From positions 75,609,601 through 75,673,600 of the forward strand of contig OZ026522.1 in assembly GCA_964019695.1 (NCBI GenBank): a DNA stretch of 64,000 nucleotides, in the 5' to 3' direction. Of the stretch, positions 1 to 11,291 are shown in pieces. Under the pieces are notes generated by a model. The model ran no database searches and had not been told where the DNA came from. It saw only the letters and a list, made by a program, of their open reading frames with translations. The stretch's first letter is position 1, and every line of letters starts with the position of its first letter. The stretch is from Loripinus fragilis (lineage: Eukaryota > Mollusca > Bivalvia > Lucinida > Lucinidae). Both the position numbers and the translations under genes were made by a program.

Positions 1-450
1 AACCACATTCACAAGTAAAACTACTTGATGCCTTCCAACACATTAAGACAAATACTGTTGAATGAAACACTTTCACAGCTACAGTGCATGAGCTGAAAGA
101 TAAAATTTACCGTCACCGCTATCTCGCAAATGCGTCGTAACATTTTTCAGTAACTTAAGGATTTAATCAACCATAAGATGAGTTACATTGAAAACCTATG
201 ATATCTTTGTAAACTGATACTCTGTTGAATTGATGCGCCAATTAACATTAAAAGGTAAATCAAATTATGACTACGTTTTGACGTCATTGATGGCAGCTGA
301 TTTTTTTCAGCATGAAATCTCTATCATATCTGTCACATAACCAATAGTTTTTATAGACGTATGATGCATATGGAAGATAAAAGACAACCAAACAAAAAAT
401 CACATGCTTATCATTTAAGCATCACTTACAACGGATGTGATTTTGCTTAC

Positions 451-631
451 TGACCCCTCCTGCAATTCTTGCTCTCCCCAAATGCCTATTTAAAGGATGA
501 CGTCTGAAATTCCGTGGTTTTATTAGCCTAAGATTCTGTTCTCGTCGTTGCAATTGAAATTGATCAGCACTGCACAAAGATGCGCACAAAAAAGATGCGA
601 AACATAAGAAATTGCTAAACTTATTGTGCAT
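451..631 (-). CDS. Candidate first coding exon of a secreted precursor
   Basis: The ATG at 631 opens a frame with a classic signal peptide: a short basic start, a hydrophobic Cys/Phe/Leu/Ala core (LCFASFLCASLCSA) and then a polar basic stretch rich in Arg, His and Asn. The frame stays open to a TAA/TGA-free limit at 422, but a good donor (TCA|GTAAGC) follows base 451, giving a 60-codon exon ending in phase 1. Just before the donor the peptide reads RARIAGGV. This could be the Arg|Ile-x-Gly-Gly activation site of a trypsin-family (S1) zymogen, or the tail of a short basic peptide of 69 aa if no splice occurs. No acceptor giving a protease exon was found at 1-420, so the next exon would lie outside the window. 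The exon is supported only by signal peptide and donor; the function is open. Confidence 0.4.
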
Positions 632-1148
632 AGTATAGTACATAGCTGCATAATATTGCGCCATTGTCATCAAGGTTGAATATGGACTACAGTTGCACTT
701 CAAAATATTTCTTAAGAAATCAGATAGAAAACAACAACAACAAAAATAATCATTAAAATGCTTATGGTTTTTGACTTTAAAATACTTTCACTTTGATTTT
801 TAATCGAGTATTGGTGATACAATACCCTTACATGAGAAAATATTTGATTTCTAAAGGTTTTGGTGGGGTCAAATTTTGCAACCCCTCCCCCCATTGGTAG
901 CGTCTCCTGTTTTGTAGTAGGGGTCGATCTGTCTAATTATAACCTTCATTTGGTCCTAATACCTCAAGCGTCCTATTCAAAAGGATATCAGTCATATCTT
1001 ATGCATTGGGAAGTTTTGGGAAGCATCTGAAAAATAGGCAGATACCCTATCAAAGTGTCAGAGGTCCTTTAAAGGTACAGTTGATAGCTGTCTATTTAAC
1101 TGTTATAAGGGACACAAATCTTGTTTTTTTTTATTTCAATATGTTCAG
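632..1148. other. Non-coding interval between opposite-strand exons
   Basis: AT-rich sequence with no supported gene. Short open frames here lack conserved motifs or splice support. The right edge is a long pyrimidine run (about 1123-1145) that serves as the acceptor tract of the next exon. Confidence 0.4.
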
Positions 1149-1290
1149 GGGACATAATAATATCGTATGTAGAAGTGACTACGCAATTTTCTGTTCAAGA
1201 ATAGACTCCAAAAATAATATAATATCAGCAGATTTCGCCAACGTCCAAAATAACGAAAACGTGTCTAAGGGAAAGATATACAGGATGCAT
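1149..1290 (+). CDS. Probable upstream exon of the NTR-domain gene
   Basis: A strong acceptor (T-rich tract then TTCAG) ends at 1148, and the exon opens in phase 1, the same phase used by the two downstream exons. The peptide starts with VCRSDYAI, the pattern expected at the beginning of an NTR domain, where a Cys followed by S-D-[FY]-[AV] opens the first beta strand. It ends IYRMH with a stop at 1288-1290. No GT donor in the required phase is visible, so either the real exon end is misjudged or this copy of the junction is damaged. The next exon (2555) begins with a strand that would follow naturally. The acceptor and motif are seen; the membership in this gene is inferred. Confidence 0.4.
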
Positions 1291-1917
1291 TAAACCATAC
1301 AACTGCTATAATTTGTTTTATTTCTGATGCAATCATATCACAATAAATTCTGATGTTTGAAACTTGGTGTAGATGGATGTTTATCTATTTTTGCATATAA
1401 TATTCGTTTATAGGCATTTTTCAGATTTTTAATATGGTTTCCAAAAATGGCCACCAAAGTTCATCGTCTCACTTAGCAGCGTTTTGCCTCCAAAGCATAT
1501 TGATTCAACTACGGCTTGGGAAATATTTTTTAGCTAAAATTTTAGTTATTTTGTTAGCTTTTTTTCAATATTAGGCAAACCTGTTTTTATAAGCCTTTGT
1601 ATTTTAGAAACCTTCTAAATGCGCACTTTCACAAACAGAGAATACCCAGATAAAATGCTACATAAGGCAACATTTCATTAGAGTCTACACTGTTTGTTAT
1701 GGTTACAAAAGATATGCGGACACATATCACAATTTATTTTGAACAGTATAACCTGACACCACTGGATATGTACAATGGATTATCCTAGATATATCCTATC
1801 AAACAAGAAGAAAGAATCAAAGGGCTAAAACATAACAGTGAGTGGAAAGAACAAGCAAAAAAAAATTAGCAGGTCCTTTTTTAAATATATCTAGCATTGA
1901 AGCACCCTCTCCTCATT

Positions 1918-2168
1918 TAAGCCGCAACATGAGATTTACAACAATGTAGTTTGTGTGACAAGCAAAGACTCAGAACAGCCTGCAGGACCAGAAAGGCTCA
2001 GAACAGCCTGCGCATATGCGCAGTCTGATCAGAACCTTTGCTAGTTGCTTGAATATTTAATGACTCTTAGGCTACAGTTCAAACATCATTTGAAGTGAAG
2101 AGGCTGCACATGCTTGTTTAAGTCTACATTGTCAAAATGCCTCTTTGTTGAAAATCACTTGTCATTTA
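1918..2168 (+). repeat. Foldback element family M1, copy 1
   Basis: Copy of the most frequent short element in the window (about 239 bp when intact). The ends are near-inverted repeats (CATGAGATTTCCAACAATGT and its complement). The interior has a palindrome centred on GCGCATATGCGC, followed by CTGATCAGAGCC. This copy has an internal duplication of the CTCAGAACAGCCTGC word. Confidence 0.8.
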
Positions 2169-2246
2169 CTCTCATGAATAGATTTAACTACAAGAAACTT
2201 TTTTTCAAATGTACAATGCTTATTTCATAGCCATTTTATTAGAGTT

Positions 2247-2420
2247 GTGCGACATGTGATTTTCAACAATGTGACATTTTGACAAATATAGACTCAGACG
2301 AGCCTGTGCAGCCTCCTTTTAAGCTTAGAAACTCCTAATGCTGTTGGGTCAGTAGCTTAACAGTCATTAAACGTTAAAGTGACTAGGAAAGGCTCTAATC
2401 AGACTAGCGTATGCTGGTAA
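2247..2420 (-). repeat. Foldback element M1, truncated copy 2
   Basis: Reverse-orientation M1 fragment beginning with the terminal repeat (GTGATTTTCAACAATGTG) and stopping near the central palindrome. It lies 80 bp from copy 1 in the opposite orientation. Confidence 0.7.
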
Positions 2421-2439
2421 AAAATATCATATTGTTAGA

Positions 2440-2497
2440 AAAGTAAGAAAGGTGGCAAAGATCAGGAACGATACAATCAAGTACCACACCTTTTTAT
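2440..2497 (-). repeat. Retroelement tail R1, short fragment
   Basis: Holds the shared 3' terminus of family R1 (complement of GATCTTTGCCACC...CTTACTT) and is cut after about 55 bp. Identical terminal words occur at 36671, 57683, 36273, 53252 and 61835. Confidence 0.6.
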
Positions 2498-2554
2498 TAT
2501 TTTTTTATAAAAATAGCAAATACCTATCTAGTTAAAATCTATTTTGTCTTTCAG

Positions 2555-2698
2555 TATTCTATGCCGTCGTTGTTAAAATACAAGGGAAATATTTCCTCAA
2601 TGTGAAGTCAAACCTGCGTAGAAGGCAATGTGACATAAATGAAAAGGTGACCTACCATTTAAGAGAACCGTGTGATTGTCCAGCCCTCCAAGAAGACA
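2555..2698 (+). CDS. NTR-domain protein, middle exon
   Basis: A 144-nt exon bounded by a good acceptor (TTTTGTCTTTCAG) and donor (A|GTAAGT), phase 1 at both ends. It is open throughout and encodes a beta-rich segment, FYAVVVKIQGKYF, followed by RRRQC, VTYHL and EPCDCP. This is the pattern of the central NTR/C345C domain found in netrins, TIMPs, complement C3-C5 and SFRPs: alternating hydrophobic strands, a basic loop and a C-x-C-P pair before the last strand. Joined to 7089-7360 it keeps the frame and continues the domain. NTR modules are extracellular, disulphide-bonded and bind proteases, growth factors or heparin; which partner applies here cannot be told. Confidence 0.75.
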
Positions 2699-2954
2699 GT
2701 AAGTTATATTCTTTTCAAAATGAGTCGATATCCAGCAAGAGTTACACACTTGCATGTGCATACAGGAAGAGTTAAATTATCTTGTGCATCTGCACAGTCT
2801 TATCAGACACTTATCATTAGCCTGAAGAATCGCTGGCCACTATGCTACTCATAGAGTACCCACCAAAGACTCTGATCAGACTGAACGCATAAGGCCAGTT
2901 AAAGAAAAAAAGTTTGATTAAAATTACGATAATTTTCTTACCCATCAATTTAAA

Positions 2955-2990
2955 CATATGTTTTGGGTGCTCAAAAGAACCGTCTCATCA
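2955..2990 (+). repeat. Dispersed word with AAAAGAACCGTCTCA
   Basis: The phrase TGTTTTGGGTGCTCAAAAG followed by AACCGTCTCA also occurs near 34975-35007 and, slightly changed, at 36047-36075. It probably marks the end of another short element family. Confidence 0.4.
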
Positions 2991-3175
2991 AGCGTTTACT
3001 TAAATCTGCCAATTATGCGCCTCCTTACCAAAATGGCTGCAAGAAATTCATGGAAATTGCATTAACTCAAGGGGGGATAATCGGACGATTTTTTTAATCC
3101 CTTCACTCTTTCAAAAGTTATGGGAAGTTCAAACATACGCAGTCGTAATACACTGGCTAAAATAGTGTAGGTTTA

Positions 3176-3570
3176 ATGAAAACTGAAGAAAGTCTTGAAA
3201 TAAGGATCTGCATTAAAGGTCATGTTACATTGAACATTTCATTTTCACAGACAAATAATAAATTGTGTCAGATACATAGAACATCTGAAGTATCCAAAAC
3301 ATTAGATTTGAGGTTGCACAAGAAATTTCAAGATGGTTTCACTAACGACAAGTATGGTTGCCGTTCTGGTCAGCCCAAAACTAATGTTTTCAATGATAAT
3401 ATTGCTGCTGAGGCAGATCAGATTAAACAAGATACTAGACTTACATTGCAAAATAGTGCTTATAGTGTTTGCATCTTATCAGGGTCCGCCCATAAGATTT
3501 TTACTCAGCAGTTAAAAGTTAGAAAGGTTTGTACTCGGTGGGCCCTCATCATTTGAGAAAGAACAAAAGA
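3176..3570 (+). pseudogene. Mariner-like transposase N-terminal fossil
   Basis: The translated frame contains the paired helix-turn-helix region typical of mariner/SETMAR-type transposases: a W/F-x-x-F-x-x-G stretch (KKFQDGFTNDK), a degenerate GRP linker (GQPKTNVFNDNIAAEADQI), D-x-R-x-T (QDTRLTLQN), then GSAHKIFTQQLKVRKVCTRW. The last block matches the usual H-x-I-L-x-x-x-L-x-x-x-K-V-x-x-R-W-x-P ending of the DNA-binding region. A stop follows at once (3554-3556) and the catalytic domain is absent. It sits inside an intron on the sense strand of the NTR gene. The family call rests on pattern recognition only. Confidence 0.55.
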
Positions 3571-3693
3571 CTCATAGTATCAAAATGCCCATCTAATTTT
3601 ATAAAGTGCTAAAAAGTGACAGATCTAGAATATCAGAACAGTTGATGAAACCTGGATATATAAAATTTGAGCACCAGAGATGCGTCAATAAAC

Positions 3694-4366
3694 TGAATAC
3701 TGGAGCAAAAGAAATCCAACAGGTAAATCCCAATGGGTCCGAAAAACAGCCAGGGCATCAGGCCCCTACCATCTCATCAATAGATAAGTCTTTAAGTCGG
3801 AACCATCATAGAGTCTGAAGTCCGACCCACCGGGGTGCAATTAAAGAGGAAAGCAAAGTTGCCAACCGAGATTGGGTTGACTACCAAGCATGCTGTCTGT
3901 TGCAATACATTAATGTTATAACCAATCTTTTTATAATGGGAATTTTTTTAATGAACTGCGCTGAAAAATTATTAGAGCCAACAATCTTCTTCAATTTATA
4001 CACCAAGTCACCATAGAAATCAGGTTCCAAAAGTCCTTGGCGCAAGAGAGATTTAAGTCCAACTTGGAATTTAGAAATCAAATCATAGTATCGGCTATAA
4101 AATTTTGAAAATGTTTTACGAAGTTTATGATACCGATAGCCTTGTTTAAGAAGTTTCTGAGTTAACAATTTATTGCGAGTGTTGAAGTCAGCAACATAGC
4201 TAGATGCTCGAGCAAAACGAATGAGTTGAGAGATATAGACTCCATAGGATGTAGAACGAAAAACATAACAATCTAAAAATTGGAAATTGACAATTTCAAA
4301 ATCAAAGTTGTCACGTTTATCATAAATTTTGGAAGAAACATTATCCTTAGAAATTGACAAATGCAA
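3694..4366 (-). pseudogene. Reverse-transcriptase C-terminal fossil with 3' tail (R1)
   Basis: Bases 3881-4366 (minus) encode about 160 aa with the C-terminal block YGVYISQLIRFARASS followed by a basic helix-rich stretch (KLLKQGYRYHKLRKTF, FYSRYYDLISKF). This block follows the polymerase domain in retroelement ORFs common in aquatic animal genomes. The polymerase motifs themselves are missing (5' truncation). Downstream, 3694-3880 carries a non-coding tail repeated at 37880-37990, 44490-44620, 52256-52489, 58100-58324 and 61293-61400. The equivalent coding end can be traced at 38000-38100 with further stops. Dead copy. Confidence 0.65.
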
Positions 4367-4794
4367 GTCTAAAATGCGGCTTCGGTATCAGAGGCATTGG
4401 CTTTATTCAGTTGGAGCTCTGAAGGGTATATTTGACCATCCATCCATCTTATTCAACAGACTTGAGTCCCTGTGACCTTTTCCTGTTAATGAAAATAATA
4501 TCTCCAGACTTCAATATTAGTCCTAAAGGGATCCTGGCAGTGTCTATGTTCAGTATCTGCAGGCTGTGCCCTTAAAAGTATACTTATCTGCGTTCAGAGC
4601 CTGGATTTGACGACTAGAAACTGTTTTCTGTCAAAAAAGAACACATCAACCAGTTGAAATTAGTGAAATATGTATATGTCCCATAATGCGCCTTGAAGAA
4701 CCTCAGTGTAACAATTAAAATAGCGTCCCTCGTAGAATGAGTGAGGATGGGATGGAAAATAAACCCCAAAAGAGCACAATTAAATAAGGAACTA

Positions 4795-5153
4795 CCATGA
4801 GCACTCATGTTTAATTGAATGCATTAACCAAGTTGAGAAAAAATAATAAACACGAGGCTTGTTGAACATTTTTATCTCTTTCCAGCAATGAGGTAAATAA
4901 ATTTGAAAATACAGGAGCATGGATGTTAGAATATATAATCACAGGTCCAATAAATAACTTAAATATCACATTTTTGGCATAAAAACATCACATTTATGGC
5001 GTGAAAACGTTGATGTATGCTTTTTTCATACTTGATATATTGTTATAATGGATGTCAATATGTAATGTTACTAAATATGTAAACCACGGGTGGTTATCGG
5101 TTTTATTGCACGTGTTTCATTACTCCCAGATGCCACGTCATGCCATAAAGTAA
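4795..5153 (+). repeat. Palindromic element family M2, copy 1
   Basis: About 330-360 bp. One half is a foldback around a GAGGCTTG core flanked by inverted AATTCAAT/ATTGAATT arms; the other half has CTAGTGG/CCACTAG-like words beside GTTTATCGATTTTATTGCA and ends in GTCATATGAT. Related copies lie at 21534, 51612, 55400 and 63881. Confidence 0.7.
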
Positions 5154-6749
5154 AACAGTCAATCGCTTTTCCTCAGCAAGATGTTTTCCCTCATCAAGAT
5201 TGGTGCTTAACTAGAAACTACAACAAGAACTACTAGCAGGAGTTATTATATTAGCGCCTGCTTACTGACAGATCCTGTACCATGATATTTCTGTACTGTA
5301 ATATACATGTCTAGTTACAAATAAAATATTGTTTAAACCAACTACTAGCAAAAACAGGTCTTCACTCAATTGAAATAGCTAGCACTAACAATTAATCAAC
5401 AAGACCAGAATTAACGCCTTCAATTAGTCAGCAGACAGCAGACAAGGCCAACATTATATTGATATATAAATATGGTATAGCTCCATGACCAAAACAACTA
5501 CCATGCCAACGTATTGTAAAATTCATAATTTGTCTTCTCCAAAACAAAATAAGGCAATTAACAAATGCCTTTGTATGTAGCAATTGGGATTTGAGCCCTA
5601 CAAATTTCGGCAAATTAATCTTCTATTTTGATAATGACTGTTTTCAACATTGAAAAATATGAATAAAATGCAAATTAGTACCGCTCTTTCTGTCATCTGG
5701 GTGTGTTAACGCAAGAAACTAACTTCCCTCAGTGAATAACGATTTCATTGAATATCTTAGCCATTACATAGTCTTGATACTAAGTTCAAATTCTATCTTT
5801 TAAATGAACCAGCCCTTTGTTGAAGTTGAATCTCTTTCATATTTAATGTTTAAAAATACAATATTCACAATTTCTGTAATTAAGAGCATTTAGATTTTTT
5901 ACTGATATAGTCCTTACATTGCACAAAAATAATGTTTTAAGAGAAAGTAACGTATATAACAGAAATACCAGGCGCCTACACTTGCTAGTAAGCTGCATTC
6001 AATTAAAAGATCAAGATTATATGTAAGAAAACGAAACAAATGATGATAAACTAAAATAGGAGTTCCCCTATTATCTAATGGTAACGTATACGACTATGCT
6101 GATGCTTGATAATGCATATATTCATAAAGAGCGTACAGACATTTAATATTGTCCCATATAATGTGGTTAAGAAAATCGTTATGTACAAAACTCTCTCTTT
6201 GCTGGTCTTTTGGCAACTCGTGCTCAAGTGATCAATAGTTGTATGTTTAAAAGTAAGTAATGTATATAACAGTTATAATATGCGTAAATTATTTTAATTA
6301 TTTTGGCAGTTTGCTGCACTGAATTGAATATGCAGATAGTTAAAAATGTGCATTATGTTTTCAATATTGCTTTTCTTTTAAGTAATGCAGTAAATAGCCT
6401 GTTATGAAGGCTGCATAAGGGTAGCTATGGTTACCCTATGATTAAACATCTTTTGCAAGACTTAACCATTTTCACCCTTCTGAAACATCATATGAACCCA
6501 GGGTATAGTCTAAAATTCTGCTACTTTCCGGCCACTTTTTTCCATTTTTTAATTCGTTGGATCCCATTGAAGTTGAATAGTATTTCCAAATTTGTCAAAT
6601 AGACCAGTCAATTTCCCTTTAATAAATTAGGGGTTGTTGGGTTGTATTTTTCATTTTTATGACATTTAAAAAGAACATTATGTAATCAAGCAGTCGATAC
6701 CCTGACCAGAAGCCACGTTTTGCAGCGTCTGATCTGGATCTGCACTATT

Positions 6750-6987
6750 TGAACCGCAACATGAGATTTCCAACAATGTGGTATGTGCAACCAGCAAAGT
6801 CTCCGACCAGCCTGCGCATATGCGCAGTCTGATCAGAGCCTTTGATTGTCGCTTGATTATTCTATTCTCTTAGGCTACTGACTGTACATAATTTTGAGTT
6901 TCTAAGCCGAAAAAGGAGGCTCACAGGCTCGTCTGAGTCTACTCATGTCAAGATGCCACATTGTTGGAAATCACATGTCATGGCCCA
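6750..6987 (+). repeat. Foldback element M1, copy 3
   Basis: Near-complete copy with both terminal repeats (ACATGAGATTTCCAACAATG ... CATTGTTGGAAATCACATGT) and the GCGCATATGCGC palindrome. Its end lies about 100 bp before the NTR terminal exon. Confidence 0.85.
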
Positions 6988-7088
6988 AAATTTTGTCTAT
7001 GCCTCTCTTAAGGAGGCTAGACTTATATAGGTTAACTTACATGTTTTTACAGTGTATCACAAATCTTGCATTATCTTGTTTATTTCAG

Positions 7089-7360
7089 AGGCAGAGGTAC
7101 TTATATTCTGCTATGCTAAAAATCTAGACATTGAGCAGGGATTATTTGACCTAGATAAACGCACAAGTATTTTACCATATTCAAAAGCGCTAGAGAAAGA
7201 AGTAAAAAGATGCAATAAGGCACAAGAGTGTAGCTCCAGTGACTCCTCAAGTAGCTCCAGTAACGGCTCAAGTAGCGACAGTGACTCCTCAAGAAGTTTC
7301 AGTCACTCCTCAAGAAGTTCCAGTCACTCCTCAAAAAGTTCCAGTCACTCTTCAGGCTAG
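7089..7360 (+). CDS. NTR-domain protein, terminal exon with Ser-rich tail
   Basis: The acceptor (CTTGTTTATTTCAG) ends at 7088 and the exon opens in phase 1, matching the donor at 2698. It encodes AEVLIFCYAKNLD, then a G-x-x-x-L-D block (GLFDLDKRTSILPYSK) and ALEKEVKRC. These are the last strand and the C-terminal helix with its closing Cys of an NTR domain. After QEC comes a tail of about 40 residues that is almost only Ser with scattered Asp, Arg, His and Lys, ending at TAG 7358-7360. Such a tail would be flexible and could be glycosylated or phosphorylated. The gene is clearly spliced; its N-terminal exons are upstream or only partly recognised. Confidence 0.72.
7230..7353 (+). repeat. In-frame tandem repeat coding the Ser-rich tail
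   Basis: Units of about 21 bp built on TCCAGTCACTCCTCAAGAAG and related words repeat in frame, giving SHSSRSS/SHSSKSS heptads. The repeat ends only a few bases before the stop codon. Confidence 0.75.
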
Positions 7361-8405
7361 GCAAAGGTGAAACGGAGAATGATGAAAAGGATTTTGATGG
7401 AGTTGAAAACTTAATCCTAAGAGCATTACATAACATTTGCACGATTACAAAACTTTAAATCTTAATCCCCTTTCTTTATTCTGATGGATAATTGGTTACA
7501 CATTGATACATTAAGCATGGAATTGCCATTTTTTTCTGTTTGAGGGACTGCCAGCCAAAGTTTGATTAGAATGATGTATTTTGTATTTGAGTGTATCAAT
7601 TACTGACCTTTTTCTTGCTTTCTGGGCCTAAAAATGTTTTATTATTTAATATTTCCAAACAATGCAGCTCCTTCTGAAATGCCACCTTACGTGGTATTTA
7701 ATCTGACCGTTCAATAATTCTCAATTTACCCGTTTGTCGATATCCAGAGTGATAAAGGTTAAGGATGCAAATAAGGCATACTAGTATTTTTACACGTGTG
7801 ACAACAGTTTTATGCAAACGGACCAACTCTTTTTATAACTGTGTATGTAAAAGAAGTAAAAAGTACCAAAATTGGTGTTCTGCTGCAGGCGTGCTGGCTT
7901 TCTAAAAATTGAATATTGATAGCCTGATGGTCTCATGAACAAACCTGACCTCCTACAATAGATTTGATCCAACAAAAAAGAAATTAGCCTTTAATTTTTG
8001 AGCCAGATCAGAGCTTACGTTTGTCAGCAAATGATATGCATAAATTATTAAAAATAGTAAGTGAGTATGATCAGCCTTATTTGCAATGAAAAGTACATAC
8101 ACGTCATAAATATTGTATCTATTGTATTTTCTGTTTTTGCTTTAAGGGTTCAGTTTATGGCTCTATTCTAAGGCGATATATAGTATCATATATGGACTGC
8201 CCCTCAAGTATTTCGCCTAAATGGTGGAAAGAAGCGTTCATTTCCCACAAAATGTCAGATATTCTCAATAACTTTACATAATATATAAGAGGTGACTTTT
8301 CATATCATCTACATATCAGATTCAACCAAGGGGAGTCTCCTAATTCGCCAATTTATAGGTTATGTGTTCACAAAATACCGTAGCATACTATTTATAACTA
8401 TGCTA
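7361..8405. other. 3' flank of the NTR gene, no feature
   Basis: Expected to contain the 3' UTR. No further exon is visible. A short fragment of family R2 (AGTAAGTGAGTATGATCAG) lies at about 8055-8075. Confidence 0.4.
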
Positions 8406-8409
8406 TTAA

Positions 8410-8620
8410 CCCTTAAAGCGCCAATCACGACTGCAGCAGACGACAAATTTTGCGACTCCTTTCTTAGTTTTTGACAAAAAGGGTATGCTATTTCTAGAGA
8501 ATCGTCTGCAAGCAAACGATTCTCATAAAATATTATGCCTTTTTTGTTATTATTGAAGAGAAAAACAGCAAAATTTGAAATTGTCGTCTGCTGCAAATTA
8601 TAGGTGGCGCTTTACTGGAT
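8410..8620 (+). mobile_element. piggyBac-like MITE family M3, diverged copy
   Basis: Starts TTAA|CCCTTAAAGCGCCAA and ends with a degraded complement (GGTGGCGCTTTA). A TTAA target and CCCT-starting ends are the marks of piggyBac-mobilised elements. Inner GTCGTCTGCTGCA words are shared with the other copies. No transposase is present. Confidence 0.6.
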
Positions 8621-9812
8621 ATATTTGCTTATAGGAGAAAACTAATAGTATTTTACCTATGAAAAAAAAACAAAGGTGGTTTGCTGATAAGAGAAATCTG
8701 GCTGTACTATTAAATTTAAAACAGGACATTTTGATATAGAGTATATACATGTTAAAGAATAAAAAGTATGTACTAACTTGCATTAATAGTAACTAAAATC
8801 CAGCTTTACTCTTTTATTTGAAATAAGCCTTTTTGGTAGAGGGGAGAATAGGAATGAAAGTTTGGCGAATTTGCCTAGTTTATAATTTCTTAGCACATAC
8901 TATAACGTGTTCTTCTGTAATCATTGGCGATAGTTCAAAATTTACATTATGTTCACTATAAAACAAAGAAAAACTGATGGTCAAACTTGGTATATACAAA
9001 CAGAATAGTAACAATTCCGAGATTAAATGTAATTTGTCTTCAGATAAACTTTAAATTAATCAGATATGACATCACACATTGCCTTATTCAGTATTTTATG
9101 GCATGATTCATATTTAAAGTCAGCTCTCAAATCCTAAATTCAAGATAACTTGTATGACTATAACTCTTTTCTGTGTGTTATATTGACAGCTGACTTTTGT
9201 AAATTAAATCATGCCCAAGCTAGCATACAACTTCGTTTCGCTATTGCTTTACCAGCGAAACGCCATACAGGCGTTTCAAAGGTAGATTGATAATGGCCCA
9301 CTTTATAACTCTAATCTGGGTTGTTTATGTTTTAGTACTGGACGCATATGAATATGATGTAAATTAGCCTTTCATTCGTTTGTTTCTAAATACATTCTGT
9401 TAGCTAACAGTGCAGAACCTAATCAGACGCCACATTTTTGGTGTCTAATCTGGTTCTACAATGTTTATTGATATTCCATAAAATGGATGCTAGGCTAAAA
9501 TGGCTAACGGCTACAGAATTTCTTTTAAAAAAGTAGCAAATGAACGTTTTTGGGTTTATAGGAATGTGATTATTCCTTGGATTTTTGAATTATCATACTT
9601 TTTTCTAATGTTTTTGGTTTTAGGGTTATTTCTAAATAATTTTATGGATGTGGGATTTTAGAGACCTTCTTCTAGGGTCTCTTATTAGTTCATGATATCA
9701 TTATGTCTTAATACTTTAGATATGCAATATTTGGTAAGGTCAATGTGATAAAAAACAGCAATACAATATCAAGTGTACCTACTGTTTATCTAGTGGCCTG
9801 AAAATAAAACAT

Positions 9813-9998
9813 AAAACCACAACATGAGATTTTCAACAATGTGCTATGTACGAACGGTGAAGGCTCAGACCAGCCTGCGCATGTGCACAGTCAGATCTGA
9901 GTCTTTTGCTAGTCGCTTGAATATTCTATGACTGTGCTTGTCTGAGTCTTCACTTGTCAAAATGCTGCTTTGTTGGAAATCACATGTCACGGCTTACA
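9813..9998 (+). repeat. Foldback element M1, internally deleted copy 4
   Basis: Both ends are present (CATGAGATTTTCAACAATGT; TTGTTGGAAATCACATGTCA), but about 50 bp between the central palindrome and the right arm is missing. The palindrome reads GCGCATGTGCAC. Confidence 0.75.
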
Positions 9999-10879
9999 TA
10001 ATATGTTCAATGGGCGATAACAAACAAAATTTAAAAACAAATCAATGGTAGTTTACCAGGATTTGTGTAAATATTTAGATCTTGCACCTACTGATCTACC
10101 AAAAGCTTTGAAGCGTGACTCTATTTACAATATCGATTTGTTGTTCTAGTAAAAAAGGGTTTCGGGCATTTATTTACATTTATTATAAAAGCTTTGTCGT
10201 ACACATATGTTCCATCCAGACTTGCTCATTTTACGCATTCTGTATCAATCGTTTGAAATAGAAAGACCCAAAGGTCATTGGTCAGAGGTCGTGGTACATC
10301 TATAGTATACCATACTATATTTGACCTAGTACAAACACTTTGTGCATCACTAATAAAACAACAACAACAACAACGAATTCGAACAAAACAGAAACAAAAC
10401 AAGTTTGTGACTTTACTGTCCTGCCAGCCAACAGTTACAGTTGCGTTATGTTTTGTTTACAAAGTTATCGAGAACTTGCCTTTCAAGATATGATTATTAC
10501 GGTATCTTCTAACGTGGACTGTACTGTGCAAGTTAATGTTTAGTGGGTACTAGCAATTTACTATATACTTAGCAATTTCAAACAAAATATTATGCCACTG
10601 TGACTCCCAGTTGGCACGAAAGTAGTTTGTAGTCAGACACGACTATATAACACCATTAAACAAGAGTGTTTGAATCATTGTGCAGTCTGAAACCTAACAC
10701 AGGTTATCATTTGATATGGCACATACTTTAGGACCATTAGGTTAGAAATGAGTACTGTACACCTTATGAAAATAAACAGTTGATACCATTTATGTGAATA
10801 TTTATTAAAATAGTGATGGTACAAAAACGACACAGAACTACTTTTGCCAAGAGAAAAAACACACATGTATTTGTTGTCT

Positions 10880-11000
10880 TATCTTTTGTGTGTTAATTGT
10901 TTTGTGTTAATTGATAATCACAACATAATTTTAGTTGTTGTGTCAATTATTTTGTGTTAATTTTTTTGTGTTAATTATTATGTGTTAATTGATAGTCACA
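10880..11000 (+). repeat. Degenerate TTTTGTGTTAATT tandem array
   Basis: At least six imperfect copies of TTGTGTTAATT with AATTGATA spacers in about 120 bp, partly self-complementary (TGATAATCACAACA, TGATAGTCACAA). No coding sign. Confidence 0.6.
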
Positions 11001-11291
11001 ATTTATCTGTTACACGGGAAAACCAATTATGTGTTTATGCATCACAGGAAGACTCAGTCTAGTGATCAACTCAGTCTGATCAGAGTCCTTGCTGTCCACG
11101 CAAAGAAAGCTTGGTCTATCAGTTACCCCCGGAGCGCACAGCCAAGACTCTGATCACCCTGGGCAGATGTCCAGGCTGATCAATGTCTTCGCTTTGCACA
11201 CAATTTTGTTGGTTTTGTCATATCATGGTTTATATCAAGTATTGAGTTTTTAAGTATTTTATTTTCTATAATGTACAATGATAAGACTATT

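Larger units (their letters stand above)
2699..7088 (+). other. Large intron of the NTR-domain gene
   Basis: A 4.4-kb intron between a GTAAGT donor (2699) and a TTATTTCAG acceptor (7088). It contains the mariner fossil (3176-3570), an RT fossil (3694-4366), a palindromic M2 element (4795-5153) and an M1 copy (6750-6987). The interval 5160-6740 is AT-rich and shows nothing recognisable. Confidence 0.65.

Noticed and set aside
1..420. Next exon of the secreted precursor, behind TTTATCTTTCAG at about 113
   Set aside because: In the required phase the frame meets TAG after four codons.
10278..10543. Gln/Thr-run proteins
   Set aside because: The frames translate a short CAA/ACA repeat and show no other protein feature.
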